Shown one piece after another: positions 1-9,600 of a stretch of DNA of 64,000 nt. The stretch's first letter is position 1. Each line of letters opens with the position of its first letter. The notes under the pieces are model-generated. The model had not been told where the DNA came from. It saw nothing but the letters and a program-made list of their open reading frames with translations, and searched no databases. This DNA is from Cytophagales bacterium. GTDB lineage: Bacteria; Bacteroidota; Bacteroidia; Cytophagales; Cyclobacteriaceae. Location: NCBI GenBank assembly GCA_033344775.1, contig JAWPMT010000006.1, positions 372,001 to 436,000 on the forward strand. The letters are read 5' to 3'. Both the position numbers and the translations under genes were made by a program.

Positions 1-1921
1 ATTCCCTGTTGCTACTCGCAGGTGTTACTCTTTTTACACCGAAACTCAAAGAAGCTGTAGCAGACGCATCTTTCATCAATCCAGGTCGAAAATTGCTACG
101 GTTCAGCACAGCAGATGCATGGTTTCCATTCCCTGACTGATCTGCCCAACGATCAACATAGTCGATGATTCCTGCAGGTGGTATAATCCCCCCACGTTCA
201 ACAAACATTTGCGCTCTTGCATTCAGCGGAGACGTTTGCAAACCCGTGTCTGCCTTGAGCCAAAGTTTCATGTGATCGGCTGGAATATCAATTCCCATTT
301 TTACCAAGGAAGCCAAGAGTGCTGGGTTAGCCTTGTCCTCGCTGGGATTCGTTTTCTCAGGAGCCTTTTGAATAGACGAGGGCAGTGGTGGTAATTCCAG
401 CAAAATCGGTTGATAATTATCGGGTGCTTCTCTTGTTAGCAATGTGGGGTCTTCCAATTGATTAGGAATCTTTTCTCCCAAACGATACTGACCCATGAGT
501 GAATGCTGAATCTCGGTAATTTGGTCCTGGCTCAATGCGCGATCATAGATCAGTATTTCAGAGATAAGTCCAGTAAAATAGTGATCCCTTGTTTTATATC
601 CGCCGATTGCCAAGTGCCGTAAGGCGATCAAATGTTCCTTATCCTGATCAGTGTTTCCTGAGCCAATCATCTCATCATTAACAAACACACGTCGCCCTTC
701 CTGAGCGCTATGACTGAAGGTCATCAAAGTAGCTTTATTGGTATGGTGGCCATAGAGGTGAGCATCCAATTTATTCTCCCCGTGATATTGCGATGCTTTC
801 CCCATATGATACCCAAAGCTTAATCCTTGATTACTGAGAGCTTCACCTCCGGTTAAGAGGAAGTTATTTTTGAGTTTTCGGTGATAATGATGCACCACGA
901 ACATGGTGTAATCCTTTCCTACTAGGAAAGAACCTTCTGTTTTCAAATAAGACTTGGAAAAATAAAGTGCGGGCTGGTTGTTGAGTCCTTGCGCTAAGTA
1001 AAGTGGTGAATATTGCCAATGTCTTTGATTCACATGACGATCATTGCCAGAAAGATCCTGCCATGAGGACACCCGGCCTTGGGTCACGTTCACGCCTGAA
1101 TCTGCTCTCATCCAGAGCGCTAACCCTTCTTTAGGGATTTCGGCAAAGGTGATCGAATCACCATTATCGGCTTCTTTTCGATATTGCTCAGCCTCTTCTT
1201 CCCACACGACAGGTGTGGATCCATTTCTAGCCATTTCTTTGTCATCCACCACCAATGATGCGTCACCCAGTACCTCGTAAACACCCACACATTCACCGCT
1301 TTTGTCTTTGAGCATGAACCGATTGCCAATGACATGGTTAAATGTTTTTGATTCCGACGGAGGGATCACAAGAAATGGCCTTCCGGTTTTTCCTACCTCC
1401 GATCTCACGACATGAAGGGCTAATGGACCTTCGGTCTTATTTGTCATGGTGATTGCTCTACTCAGATTCAATGGCTCGAACTCCTCGTTACTGTAGGCAC
1501 AATCAATCTTTAGGATGTCTTTACCTGTTGCCGGGTCTTGCCTGGCAATTTCCTTCAAAAACTTACTTTTGGATAACTCGACTTTGATATCGCCTATCTC
1601 ATCATCGTTTATTCGCAAGGCTTGTATGCATGCTTCTGATCGAAAGTCTTTGATACACAAAGTAGCATTATTGAATACAAGTCCAATTTGAGACTTGCCA
1701 GCACGAATGATAAAAATATCAAACTCTTCCTGCTCGCCATTTTTGTAAACCAGTTTTACCGTCCTATTTGTTTTGTTGACAATGGTAATGGAGCGTTGGG
1801 ACGTTCCGAAATAAGCTCTTTCCTGGTAATAAGCTTCACAAGAAATCTCTTCAAAAGACTGAGCAAGAGTGATTGAACACAACATGATCGTCAGAAGAAG
1901 AAGCAGTTCTTTTTTACACAT
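1..1921 (-). CDS. Secreted LamG-like (concanavalin-fold) protein, 3' end outside window
   Basis: Read from the minus strand: ATG at 1921, open to base 1, so at least 640 residues with the C-terminus missing. It starts with a signal peptide (MCKKELLLLLTIMLCSITLA, then Q). Residues of about 20-250 look like a beta-rich region. Two segments then share a pattern: LALWMRADSGV followed by SSWQDLSGNDRHVNQ, and MKLWLKADTGL followed by DRWADQSGNGNHASA. This W-x-A-D-(S/T)-G ... W-x-D-x-S-G-N pattern is typical of LamG/laminin-G-like jellyroll domains in secreted Bacteroidota proteins. Between them is a jellyroll body (GLISEILIYDRALSQDQITEI). A role in surface adhesion or glycan binding is inference. 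The upstream gap 1922-2146 contains a perfect 12-bp palindrome, GTCGTATACGAC, at 1963-1974. Confidence 0.85.
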   Translation of the reverse strand, partial: MCKKELLLLLTIMLCSITLAQSFEEISCEAYYQERAYFGTSQRSITIVNKTNRTVKLVYKNGEQEEFDIFIIRAGKSQIGLVFNNATLCIKDFRSEACIQALRINDDEIGDIKVELSKSKFLKEIARQDPATGKDILKIDCAYSNEEFEPLNLSRAITMTNKTEGPLALHVVRSEVGKTGRPFLVIPPSESKTFNHVIGNRFMLKDKSGECVGVYEVLGDASLVVDDKEMARNGSTPVVWEEEAEQYRKEADNGDSITFAEIPKEGLALWMRADSGVNVTQGRVSSWQDLSGNDRHVNQRHWQYSPLYLAQGLNNQPALYFSKSYLKTEGSFLVGKDYTMFVVHHYHRKLKNNFLLTGGEALSNQGLSFGYHMGKASQYHGENKLDAHLYGHHTNKATLMTFSHSAQEGRRVFVNDEMIGSGNTDQDKEHLIALRHLAIGGYKTRDHYFTGLISEILIYDRALSQDQITEIQHSLMGQYRLGEKIPNQLEDPTLLTREAPDNYQPILLELPPLPSSIQKAPEKTNPSEDKANPALLASLVKMGIDIPADHMKLWLKADTGLQTSPLNARAQMFVERGGIIPPAGIIDYVDRWADQSGNGNHASAVLNRSNFRPGLMKDASATASLSFGVKRVTPASSNRE

Positions 1922-2146
1922 ATCCGTTGATCTCCCATTATGTTTATCGCTGTGTAAATTAAGTCGTATACGACAGATTCTTCCTAAATCTCAGCCCATC
2001 GAAATACACTATCAATGTGAACAAATGCTTATTTGCTACAGAGGTGTAAATCTACGGATCGGGGATAGTGGTAGCTAGAAATACCGTGAAACACGGATAG
2101 TCCCGGGTCGATCAATGATGGAATTTTGTTCAAAGCATTTTTAATC

Positions 2147-3907
2147 ATGAACAGACCCGCCCTATCAATTTTGCTCTCCCTGCTGATTTGCCTGGGAGCC
2201 AGCGCCCAACTCAAGATCAAAAAGCCCAAAATCAAGAAGCCAAAGAAACTCAACATCATGGAAGGCATCGGCAACATGACCGGTAACCTGATGACAGGAA
2301 AAACCGACCAATTAGGAAATGTTTCCGTGAAGATCAATTACGTCAGTGGCATGTACTCTCCGGACATAAAAACCACGGAAGGAAAATACATTCCCGATGA
2401 TGTACTTGAAGGAGATCACCTGGTGTATGCTTCTTTTTTCAAACAAGAAGGCATGGGACTGCTGGAACTAAAAAATGGTACAGTCATGGTCAATGGCGAA
2501 GCAACCACTTACCATGGCTTGGGTTCCTACGGTTATTATTTCAATTCCCTGCCGAATGAACCTGTACAACTGCAGTTCCAATCAGAAAATGGCGATCAGG
2601 CTTCCTTCAGGCTTTATCCCACGGAAGGCATTGAGATCCTCAGTGTCAATGGAGAAACGGCGCTGCCAATCCTGGACCTGGACAAGGACATTGAAGTGGA
2701 ATATTACAATCCTCTGGGCACAGAAGGCACAACAGTAAAGGTGTCACTATTGACGAAGGTCATGGGTGTCCGTGCATTCAATCACTTTGCGGACTTTAAA
2801 GTGAAGGAAACTGGCAATGTGAAGGTGACCATACCCAAAGAGGCGCTGGCCAATCCGGAAATCGCCGGCCAATTGGATGTCGGGAATTTCGATCAGGGAG
2901 AAAACTACCTGGTCATGGAACGCGAGGTACTGACCGCCAGAGATGAATTTGATGAACATCAGGATCCGGGGGTAATTCCTTCGTTGGAAATCTTTTCACG
3001 GAGCTACGCAAGTTTTCCGGTGATCGTGAAAGGCAAGCAGGAAGATGGCCTGATGGTGAGCCTGAAAGTGCGTGGGCAGACCGAAGATAAAACCTTGCGT
3101 TATGACTTTTATAAGCCCAATGCAAACACCGGAATCCCTTTTTCTAAGGCTTCAAAGTTTGGGTTGGCTTCATTTACCATGGAAGCACGGACTTTCAGCC
3201 AGGAAACCGATGAGTCGACTTCTTCCTGGACGGTAGGCGGAACGCGATATACGCAAACCACGACGACCACTACTACCTTGGATTTCCCGGAACTGCCTGA
3301 AGCTTACTGGGAACAGACCATGGATCAGATCTATCAGGAAGTGGTGACTTTTTTCAAGACAGAATACAATGTTGATTTTGTACCGGTAGAGGATGTGACC
3401 AGTTCAGCGAATTATCAGACACTCTTTCCTCCCAAGGAAAAGATCAACGACAAGATCGTCAGACGTTCTTATAAAAACACCAGCCGTACCAGACCTCAGA
3501 GTTTTAGTGAAATCTTTGGTGGAGTGAGCAGCAATCAGACGGCCGATAACCCTCGTGTGAATCTGATGAAAGAGGCCGGGGATGTGGACGGTATGTTGTC
3601 CATGCACTTGTCGTTGGTCATATCAGCAAATAAGGAAGGAAACATTGTCATGCTGCCTTCATTATCCCTTTCCATTGCCGGCCGAGACGAATCTCGGGAT
3701 GACAAAGAAGGCAAATACCTGGATGGCATGGTACAAAGAAAAGTAGGAGAACCTTATAATGAAGAACTCCTGAAATCCAACCCTGATGAATTACTACGGG
3801 TTTGTAGCGTATCACAATTGCTGCATGCCGCAAAATCAGGGATCGCTACTTTAAGAGCGAAAGAAGTAGAAATGGGATACGATCGTATATGGAGCATTGG
3901 GGAGTAG
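2147..3907 (+). CDS. Secreted protein of unknown function, lysine-rich N-terminus
   Basis: A 586-residue protein. I prefer ATG 2147 over the TTG at 2126 because it starts a clean signal peptide (MNRPALSILLSLLICLGASA, then Q). The mature N-terminus is strikingly basic and repetitive (KIKKPKIKKPKK). The remainder is beta-rich with no family I recognise, and has a threonine run (TQTTTTTTT) near residue 370. A periplasmic or outer-membrane location follows from the signal peptide. It stands alone, with an inverted-repeat element right after its stop and the convergent esterase-like gene beyond. Function unknown. Confidence 0.8.
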   Translation: MNRPALSILLSLLICLGASAQLKIKKPKIKKPKKLNIMEGIGNMTGNLMTGKTDQLGNVSVKINYVSGMYSPDIKTTEGKYIPDDVLEGDHLVYASFFKQEGMGLLELKNGTVMVNGEATTYHGLGSYGYYFNSLPNEPVQLQFQSENGDQASFRLYPTEGIEILSVNGETALPILDLDKDIEVEYYNPLGTEGTTVKVSLLTKVMGVRAFNHFADFKVKETGNVKVTIPKEALANPEIAGQLDVGNFDQGENYLVMEREVLTARDEFDEHQDPGVIPSLEIFSRSYASFPVIVKGKQEDGLMVSLKVRGQTEDKTLRYDFYKPNANTGIPFSKASKFGLASFTMEARTFSQETDESTSSWTVGGTRYTQTTTTTTTLDFPELPEAYWEQTMDQIYQEVVTFFKTEYNVDFVPVEDVTSSANYQTLFPPKEKINDKIVRRSYKNTSRTRPQSFSEIFGGVSSNQTADNPRVNLMKEAGDVDGMLSMHLSLVISANKEGNIVMLPSLSLSIAGRDESRDDKEGKYLDGMVQRKVGEPYNEELLKSNPDELLRVCSVSQLLHAAKSGIATLRAKEVEMGYDRIWSIGE

Positions 3908-3957
3908 TATGATATATATAAATCTTCCATTGTCTTTGATAGAGAATTAGAAGGTTC

Positions 3958-4063
3958 TGTCAGATTGAGCCCGTCGAAATCGACCTAAATAGTGCACCTG
4001 CCTGCCGGCAAGGCATGGCTTCGACAGGCTCAGTGTGACATACTTTGTAATTATGACAAAGTA
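3958..4063. repeat. Intergenic inverted-repeat (REP/MITE-like) element, copy A
   Basis: Left arm 3958-3978 (TGTCAGATTGAGCCCGTCGA...) and right arm 4020-4040 (TTCGACAGGCTCAGTGTGAC...) are inverted copies of about 21 nt with a few mismatches. Immediately after lies a second hairpin, TACTTTGT (4041-4048) / ACAAAGTA (4056-4063). The central segment 3995-4031 recurs, inverted and almost identical, at 48209-48246. It sits between two convergent genes. No coding capacity is visible. Confidence 0.7.
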
Positions 4064-4074
4064 AGATTTGAAGA

Positions 4075-5304
4075 TCATAAATCATCTAAAAGGGATTGAT
4101 ACTCTGCCAGGTTCGGGTCTGATTGTTCTCTGGCAAAATCGATCGCTTTTCGAAAGTTGGCTTTGGCCAACTTTTTTTTGTTGATGCCCTGGTAAGCCTG
4201 ACCAAGTCCTGCATACATCGCAGCCGTAAAGCGGTCATCAGGATAGTCATTCAGGCCTTTTGTGAAGTGATCAATGGCGGGTTGATGTGCTTCATATTTT
4301 AGATAGAACTGGGCCAGTCGATTTTGCCAGTATGAGGAAGCGTACCGCCTTGTTTCCAATACTTCTGAAAATTCCTTCATGAAAAACTGGAAAGACTCGA
4401 AATTGTCCCGTTTCCAGGAAAGCCAGATCAACGTGTTTTTGGTCGCATCATCAATGTTAGGATCAAGTTCGAAACGTTCCCCTCGTTCTTTAAAATACTG
4501 CTCCAGATATGGAAGCCCTCCTTGTTCATGGAAATCCGAAATGCCAGCATAATCCTTGGAAGCGTAGTTGTGATAGAAGTGCCTCAACCCGAAATACATC
4601 GCATGATACGCCAGGGTTTCGTGCACTTCGGAATTGATCAATTGATATCTCCAATTGAGGTGTTCCAATTCATTGGCTTCCAGCGTTGCAACCATTCGTT
4701 TGGAATGATCAATGGTATAAATGTCTTTTTCACTGTTCGCAATGTAGGCGTATCGTTTTTGGCCCTCCGCTTTTCGAAAGTTGGTGAGCATTTCCTCAGT
4801 GACATATCCTCCATTGGAGTGGATGAAGCCATCAAAAGCCGGGTTTTCACGAAATAGCAACTCTGATACCATAAAAGAGGCTTGTTCCCAGCCGAAAACA
4901 ACACTTTCTTTTTCTTTAATGCGGTAATTTTCGTTGATATAAGTGGGTAATTCCGTTCCTACGAATGTCACGACCTCTTCCCAGGAAGCATTGAATAAGC
5001 TATCCCGATAAGGGCGGTGCTGGAAATCGACCCCCACCACAATCATCTTGGGGAGGATTTTGTCACCACGTATGGTCTTCTGAATAGAAACGCCATTGAA
5101 AAAATACCAATGTGCGTCAATCACATAAAGTACAGGATAGCTTTTTTCTGTTGCGCCGTAATCATCAGGTACATATACCTGAATGGATTGATCTATTTTG
5201 AGCGCTTTTGAAGGAATCTTTAGCGTTTGCCAAGGCGCCTGCTGAGCAGTACCGGAAATAAAAACGGACAAAAAAAGTAGTGCGAAAAAGTAGCGAGACA
5301 TCAT
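4075..5304 (-). CDS. Esterase-family (PF00756-like) alpha/beta-fold protein with TPR tail, nucleophile missing
   Basis: A 409-residue secreted protein (signal peptide ends SGTAQ at about residue 21). Residues 30-260 follow the esterase D / enterochelin-esterase fold: YVPDDYGATEKSYPVLYVID, then IVVGVDFQHRPYRDS. A C-terminal region of about 330-405 has TPR-like helices (GLGQAYQGINKKKLAKANFR). At the nucleophile elbow, where family members have G-x-S-x-G, this protein reads G138-W-E140-Q-A, so the catalytic serine is a glutamate. The histidine region (SEVHETLAYH) is kept. It is probably a non-catalytic relative or uses altered chemistry (inference). Starts ATG-ATG at 5304/5301. Monocistronic. 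Confidence 0.8.
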   Translation of the reverse strand: MMSRYFFALLFLSVFISGTAQQAPWQTLKIPSKALKIDQSIQVYVPDDYGATEKSYPVLYVIDAHWYFFNGVSIQKTIRGDKILPKMIVVGVDFQHRPYRDSLFNASWEEVVTFVGTELPTYINENYRIKEKESVVFGWEQASFMVSELLFRENPAFDGFIHSNGGYVTEEMLTNFRKAEGQKRYAYIANSEKDIYTIDHSKRMVATLEANELEHLNWRYQLINSEVHETLAYHAMYFGLRHFYHNYASKDYAGISDFHEQGGLPYLEQYFKERGERFELDPNIDDATKNTLIWLSWKRDNFESFQFFMKEFSEVLETRRYASSYWQNRLAQFYLKYEAHQPAIDHFTKGLNDYPDDRFTAAMYAGLGQAYQGINKKKLAKANFRKAIDFAREQSDPNLAEYQSLLDDL

Positions 5305-5387
5305 TGGTTGGTTATTGATAGACTTAACTACGTTATTGAGGCGCTTTGGAGATTCATTCAGGTAATCGTTAACAAACCATTAACGTT

Positions 5388-5421
5388 TTTGAACCCTTTT
5401 CAAGATCAGCCCCTAATTTTG
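5388..5421 (+). promoter_or_regulatory. Bacteroidota-type promoter upstream of the WYL-like gene
   Basis: TTTG at 5388-5391 and the perfect -7 box TAATTTTG (TAnnTTTG) at 5414-5421 are 22 nt apart. The GTG start codon at 5426 begins only 4 nt after the -7 box, so the transcript would have almost no 5' leader. Confidence 0.5.
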
Positions 5422-5425
5422 TCCT

Positions 5426-5734
5426 GTGGAAGAAATACTCATCAAAGAACTCTGGGCTGCTAGTACTGACCTCAAAGCTTGTCGAGTCATTTTGAAAGAC
5501 GAACCTTTCCCGCGGGTAATTCATCCCTATGGTGTTTGCAAAACCTCGCGCGGTAAAATTGTAGTAGTTTGTAAACAAACAGCCGGGTTTACCAAAGCTG
5601 GCCGAACAGCAGGATATAGAAATCTGGGTATGCTCAAATTTCAGGAGGTTGAAATGCTGGAGGAATCTTTTGAACCTGCATCGGATTTCAACCCTGAGGA
5701 TCCACAGTACGGCGAATGGATTTACCACATCTAG
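5426..5734 (+). CDS. Small conserved protein resembling a stand-alone WYL-type domain
   Basis: A 102-residue protein starting with GTG 5426, the only start that fits. The core RVIHPYGVCKTSRGKIVVVC followed by GYRNLGMLKFQEVEMLEESF resembles the strand pattern of WYL ligand-binding domains (R-x-x-x-P-x-G, then a basic GYRNL and a Phe-containing tail). There is no helix-turn-helix in front of it, so if it is WYL-like it is a domain on its own. Assignment is tentative; otherwise a conserved hypothetical. Confidence 0.65.
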   Translation: MEEILIKELWAASTDLKACRVILKDEPFPRVIHPYGVCKTSRGKIVVVCKQTAGFTKAGRTAGYRNLGMLKFQEVEMLEESFEPASDFNPEDPQYGEWIYHI

Positions 5735-5798
5735 GCCATATTACCCCGACCATCAACATCCATTGAATATTATTCGCATATCGTATTAACTTTAGTAG

Positions 5799-6521
5799 AT
5801 GCGAACTTCCGTCTTACTTCTCTTTATCCTTTTTGCAAGCACGCTTTCCGCCCAATCCCTGATCGGTGCCTGGGAATTCGAAGAAACCACAGATACGGGA
5901 CAGAAGCTTACTGTAACTGTTATTTTAACTGAAAGTCATCAGGTAGCCACCTGGTATGATGCCGAAACAGGTGCTTTTGTTAAAACCAATGGTGGGTTTT
6001 GGTCCATGGATGGAAATACCGTGACTGAAGTGATTGAATTCGACTCAGAAAACAATGAACGAGTCGGGAGTGAAGTTTCATTCGAAGTAGAATGGGATGG
6101 GGATAATAAAATGCGGATTTTGGGCCGAGAAACATGGCTTACACGAATTGATGATGGCGCAACACCCGGCGCATTAGCCGGGGCCTGGCTCATGTCCGGC
6201 AGAAAAAGAAATGGCGAGGGTGATGTACAGTCCCGAGATACCTCACGCCCTCGGAAAACCATGAAGATACTTTCCGGAACGCGCTTCCAATGGATCGCTT
6301 ACAATACCGAGACCAAGGAATTCAAGGGAGCGGGTGGTGGAAACTATACAACAATTGATGGCCGATACACGGAAAATATCGAGTTCTTTTCAAGAGATGA
6401 TTCTCGTGTGGGCGCCTCACTTCCTTTTAATTATGAGCTGGTGGATGGTGCCTGGCATCACTCTGGCAAAAGCAGCAAAGGTGCTCCCATTTATGAAGTG
6501 TGGTCGTTGAGAAACAATTGA
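5799..6521 (+). CDS. Secreted protein with two duplicated lipocalin-like halves
   Basis: A 240-residue protein with a signal peptide (MRTSVLLLFILFASTLSAQ). The mature part is an internal duplication. Half 1 (about 20-115) reads LIGAWEFE ... GAFVKTNGGFWSMDGNTVTE ... RVGSEVSFEVEWDG. Half 2 (about 125-240) reads LAGAWLMS ... KEFKGAGGGNYTTIDGRYTE ... RVGASLPFNYELVDG ... YEVWSLR. The repeated GAW start and GG-x-(Y/W)-x-x-x-(D)G pattern suggests lipocalin-like beta barrels. Ligand unknown. A near-consensus -7 box, TAACTTTA, lies at 5787-5794, very close to the ATG, with TTG at 5763-5765. Confidence 0.8.
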   Translation: MRTSVLLLFILFASTLSAQSLIGAWEFEETTDTGQKLTVTVILTESHQVATWYDAETGAFVKTNGGFWSMDGNTVTEVIEFDSENNERVGSEVSFEVEWDGDNKMRILGRETWLTRIDDGATPGALAGAWLMSGRKRNGEGDVQSRDTSRPRKTMKILSGTRFQWIAYNTETKEFKGAGGGNYTTIDGRYTENIEFFSRDDSRVGASLPFNYELVDGAWHHSGKSSKGAPIYEVWSLRNN

Positions 6522-6683
6522 ATGAAATCCCTTTTTGCATCACAGTGACTGATTTCAGAAAACCCGAATTCTGAAATCATCGGTCGTAGTATTTGTAGTG
6601 AATGAGTAGATAAGAAACTATATCAGGTCATTTTTTATTAATTCCTGAAAGGTTAATTTTCCGATTTACAAAATGCTAATGAC

Positions 6684-9600
6684 ATGCCACTTCGTATTGC
6701 TACCGTACTTTCCTGCCTTTTTGTTTCACAACTCCTTTTCGCACAATCATCGTATGAGAAGGCATTTCAAAACTTTGATATAGCCGATTCCCTTTCTGAG
6801 CATTCGGAAAAATTTGACCGGGTACACGATCTCCTCGACCAGGCGAGGACCAGCTTTTCAGCCATGGATAGCATGAAGATGGTTTTTCAGTGTGACTTTC
6901 TGAAGGTAAAAGCCCTTTTCACTGCCGGAGAGCTTGAAGCATGTATTTCCATCAGTAAAGAAGCTCAGGAGATAATCACCGATGGTCCCCACGATACTTT
7001 AAGAAGTTATCACCAATACTACCGAGGAATGAGTCACTTTAACGCTCGTCAGTACGTACAGGCAGGTGAGGAGCTTTCGAAATTAGAAGCCATCATGCAA
7101 ACTCCAGTGGAAGACCAAAAATTCAGGATCGAATCGAAGCGGTATTTTGCGATGACTCAGACTTTCTTACAACAATATGATGAAGTAGCCGCAGGATATC
7201 TGGATGCAATGGAGCTCTTGGGGCAATTACCGGATTCCAAATACAAAGTGGAGACCAGCATAAAGGTTTTGGACAAATTAGCGACTAATTACATGCAAAT
7301 TGGTGCCACCGATAAGGGATTCTCCGCGTTACAAGAGGCGCTTTCGCTGAATAGCAAGTTTGAGGAGTTTTACAGTCCTGCTACGGAAGCTTTGATTTTG
7401 AATACTTACGGAGCTACCTATATCAGCCTTGGTTTCCGTGCAAAAGCCCGGGAATACTTTTTACAATCACTGGAATTGAATAATGAGGATTTCAATGTCT
7501 GGAATAACCTGGCCATTACTTACAAGCATGAACAGAATTATGAAGAAGCAGTTTCTATTTACAAAGAATTGCTGGGCAGAGACCTGAATCAAAGACAGTT
7601 TGCCCTGATCAGGAATAACCTGGGAAGTGCTTATGTAGAAATGGGGGAATACCAGAAAGCGCTGGAATATTTAAATGAAGCCGAGCAAATGAACCGGCAG
7701 CTGAACCGACGTTCTAGCCTTATTATCACACTTGCGCTCATGGGCTTAAGCTATCATAACACCAATCAATGGGATAAGGCAGAATCCAGATATCATGAAG
7801 CAAGGGAGCTCATCGGATCAAATAGTCCGGAGATTTCGTTCATGTCCAGTCAAAATTTTTGGTCCATGAAAGACACAGCCCAGGCCATCAATTACGCAAA
7901 AAAAGCGGTTTTCAAATCAGACTCTACTTTTAATTCTCGAACAGTTAGTGCTTCTCATTTCAGACAAACAATGGAAGGGCAACGATGGCTCATTGAATTA
8001 TACGATCACCTTTCTCACGACCAACCGGAAGTCCACAGACAGGAAATAGTTGAATTATGCCGAAAAGCACATCAATATTTGACGTCTTTCAAAGACGCCT
8101 ATCATGGCCCTGTCTTAGAAATAACCGATGAAAGCCTTTTTTTATACGAGCAGGGTATTCGCAATTCGATGCTACTTGCCAACAAAGCAGGAAGCACAGA
8201 ACCGATTAGCACGGCATTTTTATTCAGTGAATGGAGTAAGTTTCAGGCACTGGGAGCTGAATTACAAATAAAGAATGAGCAATCTAAATACAATCTCCCT
8301 ACAGAAATTCTGGACCTGGCAGCAGATTTGAAATCCAAGGAAAATGTGCTGAAATCCCAAATAGAAAACAGTGCAAAAGACACTGCCCGAACCGCCTTTT
8401 ATTCAAAGCAATTATTCATGAACAGAAAAAGTCAGGATTCGCTTTTGAACATTATTAGGACGAACTACCCGAGGTACAATCAGCTTCGATATGGAAACAA
8501 GGTATTAAGCGCTAAGGAAATCCAGGGTAAACTTTCCCCGCATGAAGCATTCATTGAATACTTTCAGGGGGACACCACCTCTTATGTGTTTACCGTCACG
8601 AAAAGCAACCTACAGGTACAACCCATCGAATTAGATACTGATACCCTGATTGCACACTTTAGAGATTATTTCAAGCCAGAAACCTTTTCGAATGATATCA
8701 CATCATTAAATGAAATTTCTCACCACATTTATCGAAGCTACGTAGCTCCTGCTTTAACACCCCTTGATCCTTCGGTTACCGAACTTATTGTTGTTCCTGA
8801 TGGTAGCTTGGCCTACATTCCCTTTGACATACTATTGACCGAGAATGCTCCCGAAGCTCAAGACTGGTCCTATTTGATCCATCAGTATCAGATTCACTAT
8901 GCTTATTCAGCTTCTTTGTATTTTAATGAGTTTAGCTCTTTGAGTACCAATAATGAATACCTGGCATTCGCTCCGGAATATCCCGAAAGCCCGGAAGATA
9001 CGCTTTTCAATAGCCGTCTGGGTAGATTTAGAAATCAAGTAACCCCGCTGAAGCATAACAAAGCCGAAGTAGATTTTATCGGAACGCAGTTTCAGGGATT
9101 AGGCTTTTTTGGTAAAGCTGCGAATGAGGAGAATTTCAAAGAACACATTGGTCAATATGGCGTCCTTCACCTTGCCATGCATGCCGTACTTGACGATGAA
9201 GATCCCATGAATTCCAAGCTTGTTTTCACACATTCAGAAGATACCCTGGAAGATGATGTGCTTTATGCCTTTGAGATCTATAATATGCAAATTCCAAGCC
9301 AGTTAACCGTGCTCAGTGCATGCGAAACCGGTTATGGGAAGCTTGCAAAAGGAGAGGGTGCTTTAAGCCTGGCCCGTGCTTTCTCTTATGCTGGAAGCCC
9401 AAGTGTAATCATGAGTCATTGGCCGGTAGATGATCAAACCACTGCTCAATTGATGCAGCACCTCTACGAATCTTTAGCTGATGGCAAACCCAAGAGTGAG
9501 GCACTAAGAGCTGCTAAGCTCGAGTTCCTTAAAACAGCACATCCCGCTCAGCAACACCCGTTCTTCTGGGGAAGTTTTGTCGTGATGGGAGATGACACAC

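Noticed and set aside
5369-5728. 119-residue minus-strand frame
   Set aside because: Antisense to the WYL-like gene, which has a consensus promoter.
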